Positions 24,125 through 32,818 of a DNA stretch of 64,000 nt are shown here, piece by piece. Source of the stretch: CAZNVG01 sp964576475. GTDB taxonomy: Bacteria > Patescibacteriota > Saccharimonadia > Saccharimonadales > CAZNVG01. The notes beneath the pieces are model-generated. The model worked only from the letters and a program-made list of their open reading frames with translations, searched no databases and was not told the DNA's origin. A program made the translations under genes and the position numbers. The stretch spans positions 1 through 64,000 of the forward strand of contig CAZNVG010000001.1 in NCBI GenBank assembly GCA_964576475.1, written 5' to 3'. Every line of letters begins with the position of its first letter. Position 1 is the stretch's first letter.

Positions 24125-24373
24125 ATGGCTAAAAACATCACCATATATACAAGTAACACGTGTGCTTACTGCGTCATGGTAAAGAAATGGCTCAAGCTAA
24201 AGGGACATAACTACGATGAGGTAAACATCGAGACAAATCCTGAGCGACAGCCAGAAATGATGCAGGCTAGCGGACAAATGGCAGTACCTGTAACTATCAT
24301 TACTAAAGAGGATGATAGTCGTGAAGTTGTTGTCGGTTATAACATTGCTAAACTAGCTCCGGCAGTTGCGTAA
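24125..24373 (+). CDS. Glutaredoxin-like (NrdH/mycoredoxin-type) protein
   Basis: 82-residue thioredoxin-fold protein with the redox motif CAYC at about residues 13-16, the cis-Pro segment AVPVTII, and a C-terminal VVGYN. It likely reduces protein disulfides or feeds electrons to a reductase. The thioredoxin reductase two genes downstream is a plausible electron donor. AGAGGGA lies before the ATG, and the gene is the first behind the palindromic promoter at 24043-24083. Confidence 0.87.
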   Translation: MAKNITIYTSNTCAYCVMVKKWLKLKGHNYDEVNIETNPERQPEMMQASGQMAVPVTIITKEDDSREVVVGYNIAKLAPAVA

Positions 24374-24397
24374 AATAGACTGTGCGATAATACAGTC

Positions 24398-25054
24398 GTG
24401 ACCTCACAAAAAACTGTTCTTCTCGATTTTGACGGTACCGTAGCTGACTCTTTTGCTATGGCCGTTGATATTGCTCAGACGTTACTTAAAGCCTACGAAT
24501 ATCCTGTGCCTACTCAGGAGGAAATATTTGCCATGCGTGAATTGTCTGCTGCGCAGATCATAAAGGCAGCCAAGATTTCGCCAAGACACATACCAGCAAT
24601 GGTTAAATACGTACGCGGCGAGCAAAAAAGTAGGATCAATACAGTAAAGCCGATACACGGTATCGAACCAGTGCTCAAACAGCTCGCCAAGAGCTATCAC
24701 TTGGGTATTGTTAGTTCATCGGATGCGCCGCTCATTCAGAATTTTCTTAAGAAGTACGAACTAGATCACGTCATTACATCGGTTATTGGTGGGGCTGGTA
24801 TATTTCAGAAGCATCGCTCTATACGTCGTTATATGAAGAAGCACAAATTGCACAATGATGACGTCGTTTATATTGGCGACGAAGCCAGGGACGTTGATGC
24901 TGCTCGCAAGGCTCGTGTTGGTTCGATCTCTGTTAACTGGGGATTTAATGGCATGAAGCCACTTACTAAAGCCGGTCCCGATATACTTGTAACGAAAGTA
25001 AGTGATTTAGCGGCGGCAGTTAATACAATGTTTTCTAATAACGAGGATGATTAG
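24398..25054 (+). CDS. HAD-superfamily phosphatase (phosphoglycolate phosphatase-like)
   Basis: 218 residues from a GTG start. HAD motif I DFDGTVADS (nucleophile Asp and acid/base Asp), motif II VSSSD, the motif III Lys near FQKHRS, and motif IV IGDEARDVDAAR are all present, with a helical cap between I and II. Substrate could be phosphoglycolate or another small phosphate ester. GATAAT (24386-24391) ends 6 nt before the GTG, so it may have its own leaderless transcript within the redox cluster. Confidence 0.85.
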   Translation: MTSQKTVLLDFDGTVADSFAMAVDIAQTLLKAYEYPVPTQEEIFAMRELSAAQIIKAAKISPRHIPAMVKYVRGEQKSRINTVKPIHGIEPVLKQLAKSYHLGIVSSSDAPLIQNFLKKYELDHVITSVIGGAGIFQKHRSIRRYMKKHKLHNDDVVYIGDEARDVDAARKARVGSISVNWGFNGMKPLTKAGPDILVTKVSDLAAAVNTMFSNNEDD

Positions 25055-25055
25055 T

Positions 25056-26045
25056 ATGGATGATTCAGTTGTTGACGTAGCAATAATCGGGGCTGGTCCC
25101 GCTGGCTTAAGTGCCGCAATTTACACAACACGAGAAGACCTAAAAACAGTGCTATTCGATAAGGGTGTCATCGGTGGACTCGCCGCAATTACTGACTGGG
25201 TAGACAACTATCCAGGATTCAAGGATGGTGTAAGTGGTCTCGCGCTAGCAGAGCAACTTCAGGCTCAAGCAGAACGATTCGGTGCCGACATTCGACTCGG
25301 AGAAGTCACCAAAATTTCAGAAGATAAAGGCCTCAAGCTACTCGATACAACAGAAGGTCCGCTTCACGCACGCAGTGTATTAATTGCTACAGGTAGCGAA
25401 TATAAAATGCTTGGCATACCGGGGGAGAAAGAATTCTACGGACGGGGTGTGCACTACTGCGCTACGTGTGACGGCGCTTTTTACAGAGACAAGCGTCTCG
25501 TCGTAATAGGCGGAGGTAACTCTGCCGTACAAGAAGCTTTATTTTTAACCAAATTTGCATCACATATAGACCTGCTCGCACGTTCGACAGTCAAAGCCAG
25601 CGAGGTTCTACAACACGAGCTAGAAAAGAACGACAAAATTACTGTCCATGAGGGCATTACTCCGATTGAGATAGTTGGCGACAAAGCACCAGCCGATGGC
25701 GGGAAAATAGTTCGGGTTGCTGCGAAGAAAACTGACGGGGGCGATAGTGTTGATTTTGAAACAGATGGCGTGTTCGTGTTTATAGGATTGAAACCGCAGA
25801 GCGAATTTGTTCAAAATAGTGCTATTGAGCTTGATGAAGTAGGGCTAATAAAAACTGACGAGATGCTCGAGACTTCAATTCCAGGTGTATTCTGTGCGGG
25901 TGATGTACGACATAACGCTACTATGCAAATTGCCAGTGCTGTCGGCGAAGGTGCGACTGCTGCGTTAAAAATCCGTGAATACCTGGAAGGCGTTGAGCGT
26001 GGCGAAAAACCAAGCCTTACAACCCAGTCTGCTGCTAAAGACTAG
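25056..26045 (+). CDS. trxB: Thioredoxin reductase
   Basis: 329-residue FAD/NAD(P)H disulfide reductase. FAD site IIGAGPAGLSAAIY at the N-terminus, redox-active CATC at about residues 135-138, NADPH-binding VIGGGNSAVQEALFL, and C-terminal GVFCAGDVRHNATMQIASAVGEG. It reduces thioredoxin- or glutaredoxin-like partners, likely including the small CAYC protein two genes upstream. GAGGATG precedes the ATG at 25056; an ATG at 25047 is a possible alternative that would overlap the HAD gene. Confidence 0.92.
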   Translation: MDDSVVDVAIIGAGPAGLSAAIYTTREDLKTVLFDKGVIGGLAAITDWVDNYPGFKDGVSGLALAEQLQAQAERFGADIRLGEVTKISEDKGLKLLDTTEGPLHARSVLIATGSEYKMLGIPGEKEFYGRGVHYCATCDGAFYRDKRLVVIGGGNSAVQEALFLTKFASHIDLLARSTVKASEVLQHELEKNDKITVHEGITPIEIVGDKAPADGGKIVRVAAKKTDGGDSVDFETDGVFVFIGLKPQSEFVQNSAIELDEVGLIKTDEMLETSIPGVFCAGDVRHNATMQIASAVGEGATAALKIREYLEGVERGEKPSLTTQSAAKD

Positions 26046-26474
26046 CTACTGAAGATCGCCAATCTTGAGCTTTGAAAGTTCATTTGAAGCTTGCGACGAA
26101 TGTTGCCCTTCACCACCCTGAGTGGCAAATAATTGCGAGCCATCTCGACCACATGCCTGGGTAATAACACCACCGCCCGGATGCTGAGAAATATAGCTAG
26201 TAAGGTCGTATACGCTATTGTTGATAATTGTCCAACAATCAGACGAACTGTTGTGCATAGCAACAATATCCTGCGTTAGACCCTCGGCGGTACTTGGAGT
26301 AGCCGTATTGTCCGTCGTGGGACTTTGCGATGACTGAGTGGTGGGTTGATTTTGCAAAGTGGTTGACTGCGAACCTACTGAGCTAGGGCGATCTTTTGCG
26401 AACGCCAGCGCAGCACCTCCACCAATTAATATAACTGCTATGACACTAATAATCGCGATCGTTGATTTTGGCAT
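26046..26474 (-). CDS. Exported/anchored cytochrome b5-like heme-binding protein
   Basis: 142 residues. An N-terminal signal anchor (about residues 6-26) is followed by a Ser/Thr/Gln-rich linker (30-65) and a cytochrome b5-like domain: SSDCWTIINNSVYDLTSYISQHPGG supplies the HPGG heme-ligand His, and a second His lies in GEGQHSS. It would sit outside the membrane and may carry electrons. GAGGAG precedes the ATG. It is convergent with trxB, abutting its stop. Its electron partner is unknown. Confidence 0.82.
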   Translation of the reverse strand: MPKSTIAIISVIAVILIGGGAALAFAKDRPSSVGSQSTTLQNQPTTQSSQSPTTDNTATPSTAEGLTQDIVAMHNSSSDCWTIINNSVYDLTSYISQHPGGGVITQACGRDGSQLFATQGGEGQHSSQASNELSKLKIGDLQ

Positions 26475-26518
26475 GTATGCTCCTCGTATAACTGTTTCTA
26501 AGAAACTAGTATACCGCT

Positions 26519-27184
26519 CTATAGCTTTATTTTTGCTGAAGGATTGTTTCGAACAACGCCCATGACACCAAGTTTTTGCAGTCTACGTACTCGTGTAGGA
26601 CTGTCGACGGTGTAGACAAACACCTCTAGACCTTGCATTTTTGCGCGCATTAAGGCGAGTCGATTAGCGATTACCCACTTAAGGGCAAGATAGCTAAGAC
26701 CAAGTTTTTGCTGTTCTCTTGCACTTACAAACGGCCATTTGTTACGTAGTAGCGCTCGTGGTATTTCTGGCAACTCTTTCTTTGTCTCTTCAAGTGCCTG
26801 CGGCAGAAATGAGCTGATAATGACTGTAGCAGTCGTTGCGTCCAAGCACTCTCGTACTAACGGAGTGCAACCGGTCTCCTTAAGTTCAATGTTTACTCCA
26901 GTTCTGGTGCCGATTGTACGAAGAGCACTTTTGAGGTCCACACTGTGTGTGCCATCTAATCTTGGCATTTCGACAATTTCAGCCAAACGCAGTGAACGTA
27001 TAGGTTTGTCTATTCCATATAAGCGCTTCAAATCAGGATCATGCATAACAATAAGCTGGTCATCCAAGGTTTTGCGTACATCTAGCTCTACAAAGTCCAC
27101 GCCCGCTGATATTGCTCTCTCAAAACCGAGCAAAGTATTTTCCGCCACTTCACCCATAGCACCACGATGTCCAAATATCTTCAT
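26519..27184 (-). CDS. Glycerophosphodiester phosphodiesterase
   Basis: 221-residue TIM-barrel enzyme of the GDPD family, releasing glycerol-3-phosphate from phospholipid headgroup diesters. GHRGAMGEVAENTLLGFERAI holds the catalytic HRG and EN residues; VELDVRKTLDDQLIVMHD gives the ExD and HD metal/catalytic positions. No signal peptide is seen from this start, so it appears cytosolic. The ATG at 27184 begins the conserved domain; upstream in-frame starts would run into the divergent ppa gene. A TACACT box lies 8 nt upstream. Confidence 0.88.
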   Translation of the reverse strand: MKIFGHRGAMGEVAENTLLGFERAISAGVDFVELDVRKTLDDQLIVMHDPDLKRLYGIDKPIRSLRLAEIVEMPRLDGTHSVDLKSALRTIGTRTGVNIELKETGCTPLVRECLDATTATVIISSFLPQALEETKKELPEIPRALLRNKWPFVSAREQQKLGLSYLALKWVIANRLALMRAKMQGLEVFVYTVDSPTRVRRLQKLGVMGVVRNNPSAKIKL

Positions 27185-27190
27185 TACTTG

Positions 27191-27207
27191 TAAGTGTAGT
27201 ACACTTA
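27191..27207. promoter_or_regulatory. Symmetrical divergent promoter: back-to-back TACACT boxes
   Basis: TAAGTGTA-G-TACACTTA is a 17-bp palindrome. Read rightward TACACT lies at 27200-27205, ahead of ppa; read leftward TACACT lies at 27198-27193, ahead of the glycerophosphodiesterase. Either it is a bidirectional promoter with mirrored -10 boxes or an operator that controls both genes. Confidence 0.5.
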
Positions 27208-27232
27208 AGTAAGAAATAAGAGGAGAAAACCT

Positions 27233-27760
27233 GTGCCAGATTTCAATGCCGTACTTAATCCCGGTGACTACGAAAACAACATCATACACACTGTCATTGA
27301 GATACCTAAAGGTTCCAGTCACAAAATAGAATGGAACCGTGAGAAAGCTGCCTTTCAACTTGATCGTGTTGAACCAGCCATATTTGCAAAGCCCACAAAC
27401 TACGGATTTATTCCTCAGACATTAGATGAAGATGGTGATGAACTTGATACTCTAGTTATTACAGATGAGCCACTGCCTACGGGCATCTTCCTTGAAGCAA
27501 AAGTTATCGGAGTATTAAACTTTGAAGACGATGGCGAGATGGATCACAAAATAGTATGCGTACCGGCAGACGATAGAAACACAGGCGATGCTATCGCATC
27601 ACTAGATGACATATCAGACGCACTCAAAAACCAGATAGCACACCACTTTACACACTACAAAGATCTCAAAAAACCAGGCAGCACAAAAGTATTAGGTTGG
27701 GGCGACATTGAGGAAGCAAAAAAGATTATTGCTGAGTGTATAGATCGTTACGTTGCATAA
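27233..27760 (+). CDS. ppa: Inorganic pyrophosphatase
   Basis: 175-residue family I soluble pyrophosphatase that splits PPi to drive biosynthesis. The catalytic signature DEDGDELDTLV and the early TVIEIPKGSSHKIEWN with the KPTNYGFIPQT segment are classic. GTG start with AGGAG upstream. It is divergent from the glycerophosphodiesterase across the symmetrical promoter at 27191-27207. A 115-bp gap with a palindromic promoter separates it from gap. Confidence 0.94.
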   Translation: MPDFNAVLNPGDYENNIIHTVIEIPKGSSHKIEWNREKAAFQLDRVEPAIFAKPTNYGFIPQTLDEDGDELDTLVITDEPLPTGIFLEAKVIGVLNFEDDGEMDHKIVCVPADDRNTGDAIASLDDISDALKNQIAHHFTHYKDLKKPGSTKVLGWGDIEEAKKIIAECIDRYVA

Positions 27761-27820
27761 AAACTATCAAAACATCGCCAATTAAAAAACACTTGCCAAC
27801 AAGCTTCTCATAGACGCAGT

Positions 27821-27849
27821 TTAACGCTTAAGCGTAAGCATGATACAAT
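27821..27849 (+). promoter_or_regulatory. Promoter of the gap operon with a palindrome over the -35
   Basis: TTAACG (27821-27826), 17-bp spacer, TACAAT (27844-27849). The perfect 12-bp palindrome ACGCTTAAGCGT (27824-27835) overlaps the -35, as expected of a repressor operator. A ribosome-binding site GGGGGGA follows before the gap ATG. Confidence 0.5.
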
Positions 27850-27875
27850 TTCCTTGATATAAATCGGGGGGATTG

Positions 27876-28892
27876 ATGAAAGTTACAGTAGCAATTAATG
27901 GATTCGGAAGAATAGGACGAAACGCATTTAAGATTGCTTTTGATCGAGCTGATCTTGAGATTGTTGCGATTAATGACCTTACAGATACAAAAACGCTGGC
28001 GCACCTACTAAAGCACGATAGTAACTACGGTGCATATGATCATGAGGTCACCTACGACGACACGAATATAGTCGTTGATGGACAAAGAATAAAAGTCTTG
28101 GCTGAAAAAGATCCAAAAAACCTACCCTGGAAAGATTTAAATGTTGATATCGTCATTGAATCTACTGGATTCTTTACCAAGCACGATCAACTGCTGATGC
28201 ATATTGAGGCAGGTGCTAAACGTGTCATCCTCTCAGCCCCCGAGAAAGACGACACTCACCACGACACGTATGTTATGGGCGTCAATGAGCAAGATCTAAA
28301 GAAGGACCATCAGATAATTTCAAACGCCAGTTGTACTACAAACTGTATTACACCTGTTATGGGTGTGATGGAGTCGGTTTTTGGAATTGAAAAAGCAATG
28401 ATGACAACTGTGCATAGTTACACTGCGTCACAAAGACTACAGGATGCTCCAGCTAAAGATCTTAGGGAGGCACGAAACGCAGCCGAGAACATTGTGCCCA
28501 CCACTACGGGGGCGAGTATAGCCGCAGGTTTAGCGCTGCCGGCTTTAAAGGGTATCTTTGGCGGCATGAGTGTACGTGTACCCACTCCAGTTGTGTCACT
28601 GAGCGACTTCGTCATCATCACTAAGCGTAATGTTACGGTAGATGAAGTAAAAAAAGCGTTTAAAGACGCAGCTGCACAACCTTACTACCAAGGAATACTT
28701 GCGGCTACTGAAGAAGAATTGGTGAGCAGTGACTACATAGGTAACTCACACAGCGCTACTGTTGATTTACCATTAACTGCGGTCGTTGGCGGCAACATGG
28801 TGAAGATCGTAGCTTGGTACGATAACGAATGGGGCTATAGTAACCGACTCGTTGAAATGGTTGCTGAAGCAGGCCGACAACTACAAAGCTGA
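27876..28892 (+). CDS. gap: Glyceraldehyde-3-phosphate dehydrogenase
   Basis: 338-residue glycolytic dehydrogenase forming 1,3-bisphosphoglycerate. NAD site INGFGRIGRNAFK at the N-terminus, catalytic Cys in ASCTTNC (near residue 153), the paired His in VHSYTASQ, and C-terminal WYDNEWGYSNR. The ATG at 27876 follows GGGGGGA and matches the usual MxKVAINGFGR start. Its stop overlaps the next gene's ATG by one base (TGATG), so gap and rpiB are coupled. Confidence 0.96.
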   Translation: MKVTVAINGFGRIGRNAFKIAFDRADLEIVAINDLTDTKTLAHLLKHDSNYGAYDHEVTYDDTNIVVDGQRIKVLAEKDPKNLPWKDLNVDIVIESTGFFTKHDQLLMHIEAGAKRVILSAPEKDDTHHDTYVMGVNEQDLKKDHQIISNASCTTNCITPVMGVMESVFGIEKAMMTTVHSYTASQRLQDAPAKDLREARNAAENIVPTTTGASIAAGLALPALKGIFGGMSVRVPTPVVSLSDFVIITKRNVTVDEVKKAFKDAAAQPYYQGILAATEEELVSSDYIGNSHSATVDLPLTAVVGGNMVKIVAWYDNEWGYSNRLVEMVAEAGRQLQS

Positions 28893-29332
28893 TGAAGATA
28901 ATACTTGGATCCGACCATAACGGCTTTCACTTAAAACTCGAGCTTATGGAGTATCTTGATAAGCATGGGTACGAGGTAGAAGATGCTGGCGATAAGGAAC
29001 TGAACCCAGATGACGATTTTCCGCAGTTCGCAGCATCTGCAGTCACAAAACTTATCGGCGGCAACGACGATGACAAGGCGATTCTGATTTGTGGATCTGG
29101 ACAAGGAATGGCTATGGCAGCAAACCGCTTTACTGGCATAAGGGCAGCGCTCGTGTGGGACGAAGCATCGGCAAAATCTTCACGTCGTGAAGACGACAGC
29201 AACGTTCTCGTCTTACCTGCGCATGTCATTGCTTCAGACACGGCGAATACTATTGTTGAGTCTTGGCTAAACACTCCGTTCGATAATGCGCCGCGTAGAA
29301 TTCGTCGGCTCAAAGAGCTAGACAGTTTATAG
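28892..29332 (+). CDS. rpiB: Ribose-5-phosphate isomerase B
   Basis: 146-residue RpiB/LacA/LacB isomerase interconverting ribose-5-P and ribulose-5-P. GSDHNGFHLK and ICGSGQGMAMAANRFTGIRAAL are the phosphate- and active-site blocks; the Cys in ICGSG is the RpiB catalytic base. The DDSNVLVLPAHVI segment is also conserved. It is translationally coupled to gap and followed 20 bp later by an Rpe-like gene, so the set covers the pentose-phosphate entry reactions. Confidence 0.92.
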   Translation: MKIILGSDHNGFHLKLELMEYLDKHGYEVEDAGDKELNPDDDFPQFAASAVTKLIGGNDDDKAILICGSGQGMAMAANRFTGIRAALVWDEASAKSSRREDDSNVLVLPAHVIASDTANTIVESWLNTPFDNAPRRIRRLKELDSL

Positions 29333-29351
29333 CAGTGCTACAATAAACTAC

Positions 29352-29978
29352 ATGGCAATTATCGCACCCTGTATTACGGCACTTACACTAGATGACTATG
29401 CACAACAACTTGCAAAGATAGAAGCATTTGCGCAGCGCCTTCATATCGATCTAGCCGACGGTGACTTTGCGCCCGTCAGCTTAGTGCCACCACAGAACGT
29501 GCATTGGCCAAAGACTGCAACAGCTGACATACATGTCATGTATCAACAGCCCTTGTCTATTCTAGAAACGCTCATTAGCCTCCATGCCCAGACTCTTATT
29601 CTTCAAATTGAAGCTGATGATGTAATGGTTTGTCTGCAAAATCTAACACAACTTGGCGTGCGTAGAGGTCTATCACTGCTACCAGACACACCAGCCGAAG
29701 CGCTTAAACCTTTCTTGGAATTTGTGGATCATGTCTTAATTTTTAGTGGCGATCTAGGTCATTTTGGCGGCAAAGTTAATACCGCGCACTTAAGCAAAGT
29801 GGCTGAAATAAAGTCATGGCGGAGTGAACTTGAAATAGGTTGGGATGGCGGAGTGAACGCAGACAACGCGAGGCAGCTTATGCAGGGCGGTGTCGATGTC
29901 TTAAACAGTGGCGGATTCATACAAAAGTCTGATGATCCGCAACGAGCGTACCAACAACTTGTTGACGCCATTAGCTAG
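29352..29978 (+). CDS. Ribulose-phosphate 3-epimerase-like protein
   Basis: 208-residue TIM-barrel protein of the Rpe family. The N-terminal APCITALTLDDYAQQL and HIDLADGDFAP correspond to the family's start with its HxD metal/catalytic positions; the C-terminal IGWDGGVNADNARQLMQGGVDVLNSGG matches the phosphate-binding loop. The canonical internal HxE-type motif is only partly visible (VHW), so substrate specificity is less certain than the fold. TACAAT (29339-29344), extended by TGC, ends 7 nt before the ATG. Confidence 0.8.
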   Translation: MAIIAPCITALTLDDYAQQLAKIEAFAQRLHIDLADGDFAPVSLVPPQNVHWPKTATADIHVMYQQPLSILETLISLHAQTLILQIEADDVMVCLQNLTQLGVRRGLSLLPDTPAEALKPFLEFVDHVLIFSGDLGHFGGKVNTAHLSKVAEIKSWRSELEIGWDGGVNADNARQLMQGGVDVLNSGGFIQKSDDPQRAYQQLVDAIS

Positions 29979-30038
29979 CTCACTAACTCTTTTTGCTTAT
30001 GGTACTATTAATTTCAGACGAGGGGGTTTTACGTAAAC

Positions 30039-30893
30039 ATGCAAAAACTAACACTGCAGGAGTTAGAACTACAGGCGAATGATATTCGCGAAAGTATCAT
30101 CAAGATGCTCGTCGCGGCCGGCAGCGGACATTCTGCCGGGCCACTAGGTCTCGCTGATATATTCGCAGCACTGTATTTTGATGTTATGAATCACGATCCT
30201 AAGAACCCAGAGTGGGAGGATCGAGACATTTTAATACTTAGTAATGGTCACTGTGCGCCAGTACGCTACGCCGCAATGGCTCATGCCGGCTTTTTCCCAC
30301 TCGAGGAGCTTAAGACCCTGCGAAAATTTGGATCAAGACTTCAAGGTCATCCTGAGAGAACCAAGCTACCTGGGCTCGAAACAACCAGTGGACCACTCGG
30401 ATCTGGGTTGTCGCAAGCTTCTGGAATGGCTCGAGCGCTGCAGATCGACAATGACCACCATCGTTGGGTTTACTGTATCTGTGGCGACGGTGAACTAGAT
30501 GAGGGAAATATTTGGGAGGCTGCGATGTTTGCAGCCAAGTATCGACTTTATAACCTCACACTCATAATCGATAGAAACAATATCCAGATTGATGGGCCTA
30601 CCGAGCATGTTATGCCACTCGAAGATCTAAAACGGAAGTGGGACGCCTTTGGTTGGCACGTGCTTGAAATCGACGGCAACAATATTGAGGCCATCATTGA
30701 TGCATGCAGTATGAGCCGTGCTGTCGTGGAGAAGCCAACGGTTATCATTGCGCACACTATTCCTGGTAAAGGAGTGGATTTCATGGAGTTTGACTATCGT
30801 TGGCATGGTAAGCCGCCCAAGCCGGACGAAGCGAAAAAGGCACTACATGAACTGCGCACTTTAGAAGGTAAGATACGATCGGAGCACCAATGA
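30039..30893 (+). CDS. Transketolase, N-terminal (thiamine-diphosphate) subunit
   Basis: 284-residue N-terminal half of a split transketolase. SGHSAGPLGLADIFAALYF, GHCAPVRYAAM and the TPP-binding GDGELDEGNIWEAAMFAAKYRLYNL with RNNIQID are present. It transfers two-carbon units between sugar phosphates in the non-oxidative pentose-phosphate pathway. GAGGGGG lies 13 nt before the ATG. Its stop overlaps the start of the C-terminal subunit gene by 4 bp, so the halves should be made in step. Confidence 0.94.
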   Translation: MQKLTLQELELQANDIRESIIKMLVAAGSGHSAGPLGLADIFAALYFDVMNHDPKNPEWEDRDILILSNGHCAPVRYAAMAHAGFFPLEELKTLRKFGSRLQGHPERTKLPGLETTSGPLGSGLSQASGMARALQIDNDHHRWVYCICGDGELDEGNIWEAAMFAAKYRLYNLTLIIDRNNIQIDGPTEHVMPLEDLKRKWDAFGWHVLEIDGNNIEAIIDACSMSRAVVEKPTVIIAHTIPGKGVDFMEFDYRWHGKPPKPDEAKKALHELRTLEGKIRSEHQ

Positions 30894-31849
30894 GCCTCAT
30901 ACACACGCTAAACGATGACCTTCCTACTGAGCCAATACGAGCGGGTTTTGGACGAGGGTTGCTAGCTGCTGGTAAGGAAAATGACTCAATCGTCGCGCTG
31001 TGTGCGGATCTTACAGAGTCCACGCAAATGCACCTATTTGCAGAAGAATTTCCCGAGCGTTTTGTAGAAATAGGTGTTGCTGAACAAAACCTTGCAACCG
31101 TAGCTGCAGGAATGGCAGCAATGGACAAAATTCCTTTCTGTAGTTCATACGCAGCGTTTAGCCCAGGTAGAAACTGGGAACAGATTAGAACAACTGCATG
31201 TCTTAACGATCGACCGGTAAAGATTATAGGCTCGCACGCCGGAGTCTCGGTTGGTCCGGATGGCGCAACTCACCAAATGTTAGAAGATATTGCTCTGATG
31301 CGGGCACTCCCGAATATGGTTGTTATTGCTCCGTGTGATGCAGTAGAGGCCGAGAAGGCCACATTAGCAATGGCAGGTGATTCGCGACCTAACTACATGC
31401 GCTTAGCGCGCGAGGCTACGCCCGTTTTTACAAAAAAGGACACACCATTTGATCTCAACAAAGCACAAGTGTTCAAAGAGGGCAGCGATCTTACTATCAT
31501 TGCAACAGGCGCAATGACATATCAGGCCCTCATGGCTGCGGAACATCTTAAAAAAGATGGCATAAGTGCGGAAGTGGTACATGTCGCTGTAATCAAACCA
31601 CTAGATAGTACGACTATACTAGCCAGTGCCAAAAAGACAGGTAGGGTAATTACTTGTGAAGAACACCAAATAACCGGAGGACTTGGTGGAGCTATTGCCG
31701 AGCTTCTGAGTGAAAAACATCCAACACGCATTCGCAGAATCGGTATACCAGATGTCTTTGGTGAATCGGGTACTACACAAGAGCTATTTGAGCACTTTGG
31801 CCTTACTGGCAAACAGATTGCTGCCGTCGCTCACGAAATCTTAGACTAA
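30890..31849 (+). CDS. Transketolase, C-terminal subunit
   Basis: 319-residue pyrimidine-binding plus C-terminal domains of the split transketolase. RAGFGRGLLAAGKENDSIVAL, RFVEIGVAEQNLATVAAGMA (catalytic Glu), PFCSSYAAF and SHAGVSVGPDGATHQMLEDIALMR are the Pyr-domain blocks; the C-terminal domain has CEEHQITGGLGGAIAELL. It works with the product of the preceding gene, overlapped by 4 bp. Split transketolases of this sort are common in CPR bacteria and archaea. Confidence 0.94.
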   Translation: MSLIHTLNDDLPTEPIRAGFGRGLLAAGKENDSIVALCADLTESTQMHLFAEEFPERFVEIGVAEQNLATVAAGMAAMDKIPFCSSYAAFSPGRNWEQIRTTACLNDRPVKIIGSHAGVSVGPDGATHQMLEDIALMRALPNMVVIAPCDAVEAEKATLAMAGDSRPNYMRLAREATPVFTKKDTPFDLNKAQVFKEGSDLTIIATGAMTYQALMAAEHLKKDGISAEVVHVAVIKPLDSTTILASAKKTGRVITCEEHQITGGLGGAIAELLSEKHPTRIRRIGIPDVFGESGTTQELFEHFGLTGKQIAAVAHEILD

Positions 31850-31900
31850 AATACTACCTCTCCGTGGTACCATAAGCTTAAGAATTAACAGGGAATTACC

Positions 31901-32815
31901 ATGCCACTGACACTAAGAGAAATACGAGAAAACTGCCAAAAAGCTCGAGAGACGATGAAGCGAGCACGTGACGAACACTTTGCGCTTGGCGCATTTAACC
32001 TTGATAACCAAGAAACGCTAATCGCGGTAGCACGAGCAGCTGCCGCTAAAAAGGCGCCACTAATGGTTGAAGTTTCTCAGGGCGAAGTAGAGGTCCTCGG
32101 ACTCGAAAACGTGCGCGATATGGTCGAAAACTACAAGGCGCAGTATGGCATTGAGATGTATATTAACCTTGACCATAGTCCATCTGTCGAAAATGCAATC
32201 GCAGGCATTGAAGCTGGATTCGAGTTTATCCATATAGACATAAGCCAAGCAAACCATGACGCTACCCACGAAGAAATAGTTAGCAAAACACGTGAAGTGG
32301 TTGAGGCAGCCAAACTGACCGGTGCACTCGTCGAGAGTGAACCACATTACTTTGGTGGCGGCTCTAACAAGTTCACTGAAGCTTTTGATCCAGAAGAAAT
32401 TAAAAAGTTCTTTAGTACTCCAGAGGGCGCGCGTTCCTTCGTAGAAGAAACTGGCATAGATACCTTTGCTGCCAGTGTCGGCAATTTGCATGGTCAGTAC
32501 CCGGTACCTAAGGAGTTGCATCTAGATTTACTACAACAAATTAGAGATGCACTGCAGTGCAACATTAGCTTGCATGGAGGCTCCGGCACGCCAGGACATT
32601 TCTTTGAGGAAGCTGTTCGAATTGGTGTTAATAAGATAAACATCAACTCCGATATGCGCGTAGCTTACAGAGACACACTTGAAAAGGTGCTCGCAGAAAA
32701 CAAAACAGAATATGCCGTCGTCAAGCTCATGGGCACAGTTATCAGCGAAGTTCAAAAAGTCGTGGAGAGCAAGCTAGATATGTTTCAGTCGAGCGGGAAG
32801 GCTCGTGTTTACTAG
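31901..32815 (+). CDS. fba: Class II fructose-bisphosphate aldolase
   Basis: 304-residue zinc-dependent aldolase cleaving fructose-1,6-bisphosphate, or a related ketose bisphosphate. FALGAFNLDNQET, YINLDHSPSVENAI (catalytic Asp next to a zinc His), VESEPHYFGGGSN, GNLHGQYP and SLHGGSGTPGHFFEEAV follow the family order, giving the zinc ligands and phosphate loop. AGGGAA precedes the ATG. It sits between transketolase and a PfkB sugar kinase, as part of a central-carbon block. Confidence 0.93.
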   Translation: MPLTLREIRENCQKARETMKRARDEHFALGAFNLDNQETLIAVARAAAAKKAPLMVEVSQGEVEVLGLENVRDMVENYKAQYGIEMYINLDHSPSVENAIAGIEAGFEFIHIDISQANHDATHEEIVSKTREVVEAAKLTGALVESEPHYFGGGSNKFTEAFDPEEIKKFFSTPEGARSFVEETGIDTFAASVGNLHGQYPVPKELHLDLLQQIRDALQCNISLHGGSGTPGHFFEEAVRIGVNKININSDMRVAYRDTLEKVLAENKTEYAVVKLMGTVISEVQKVVESKLDMFQSSGKARVY

Positions 32816-32818
32816 TCC

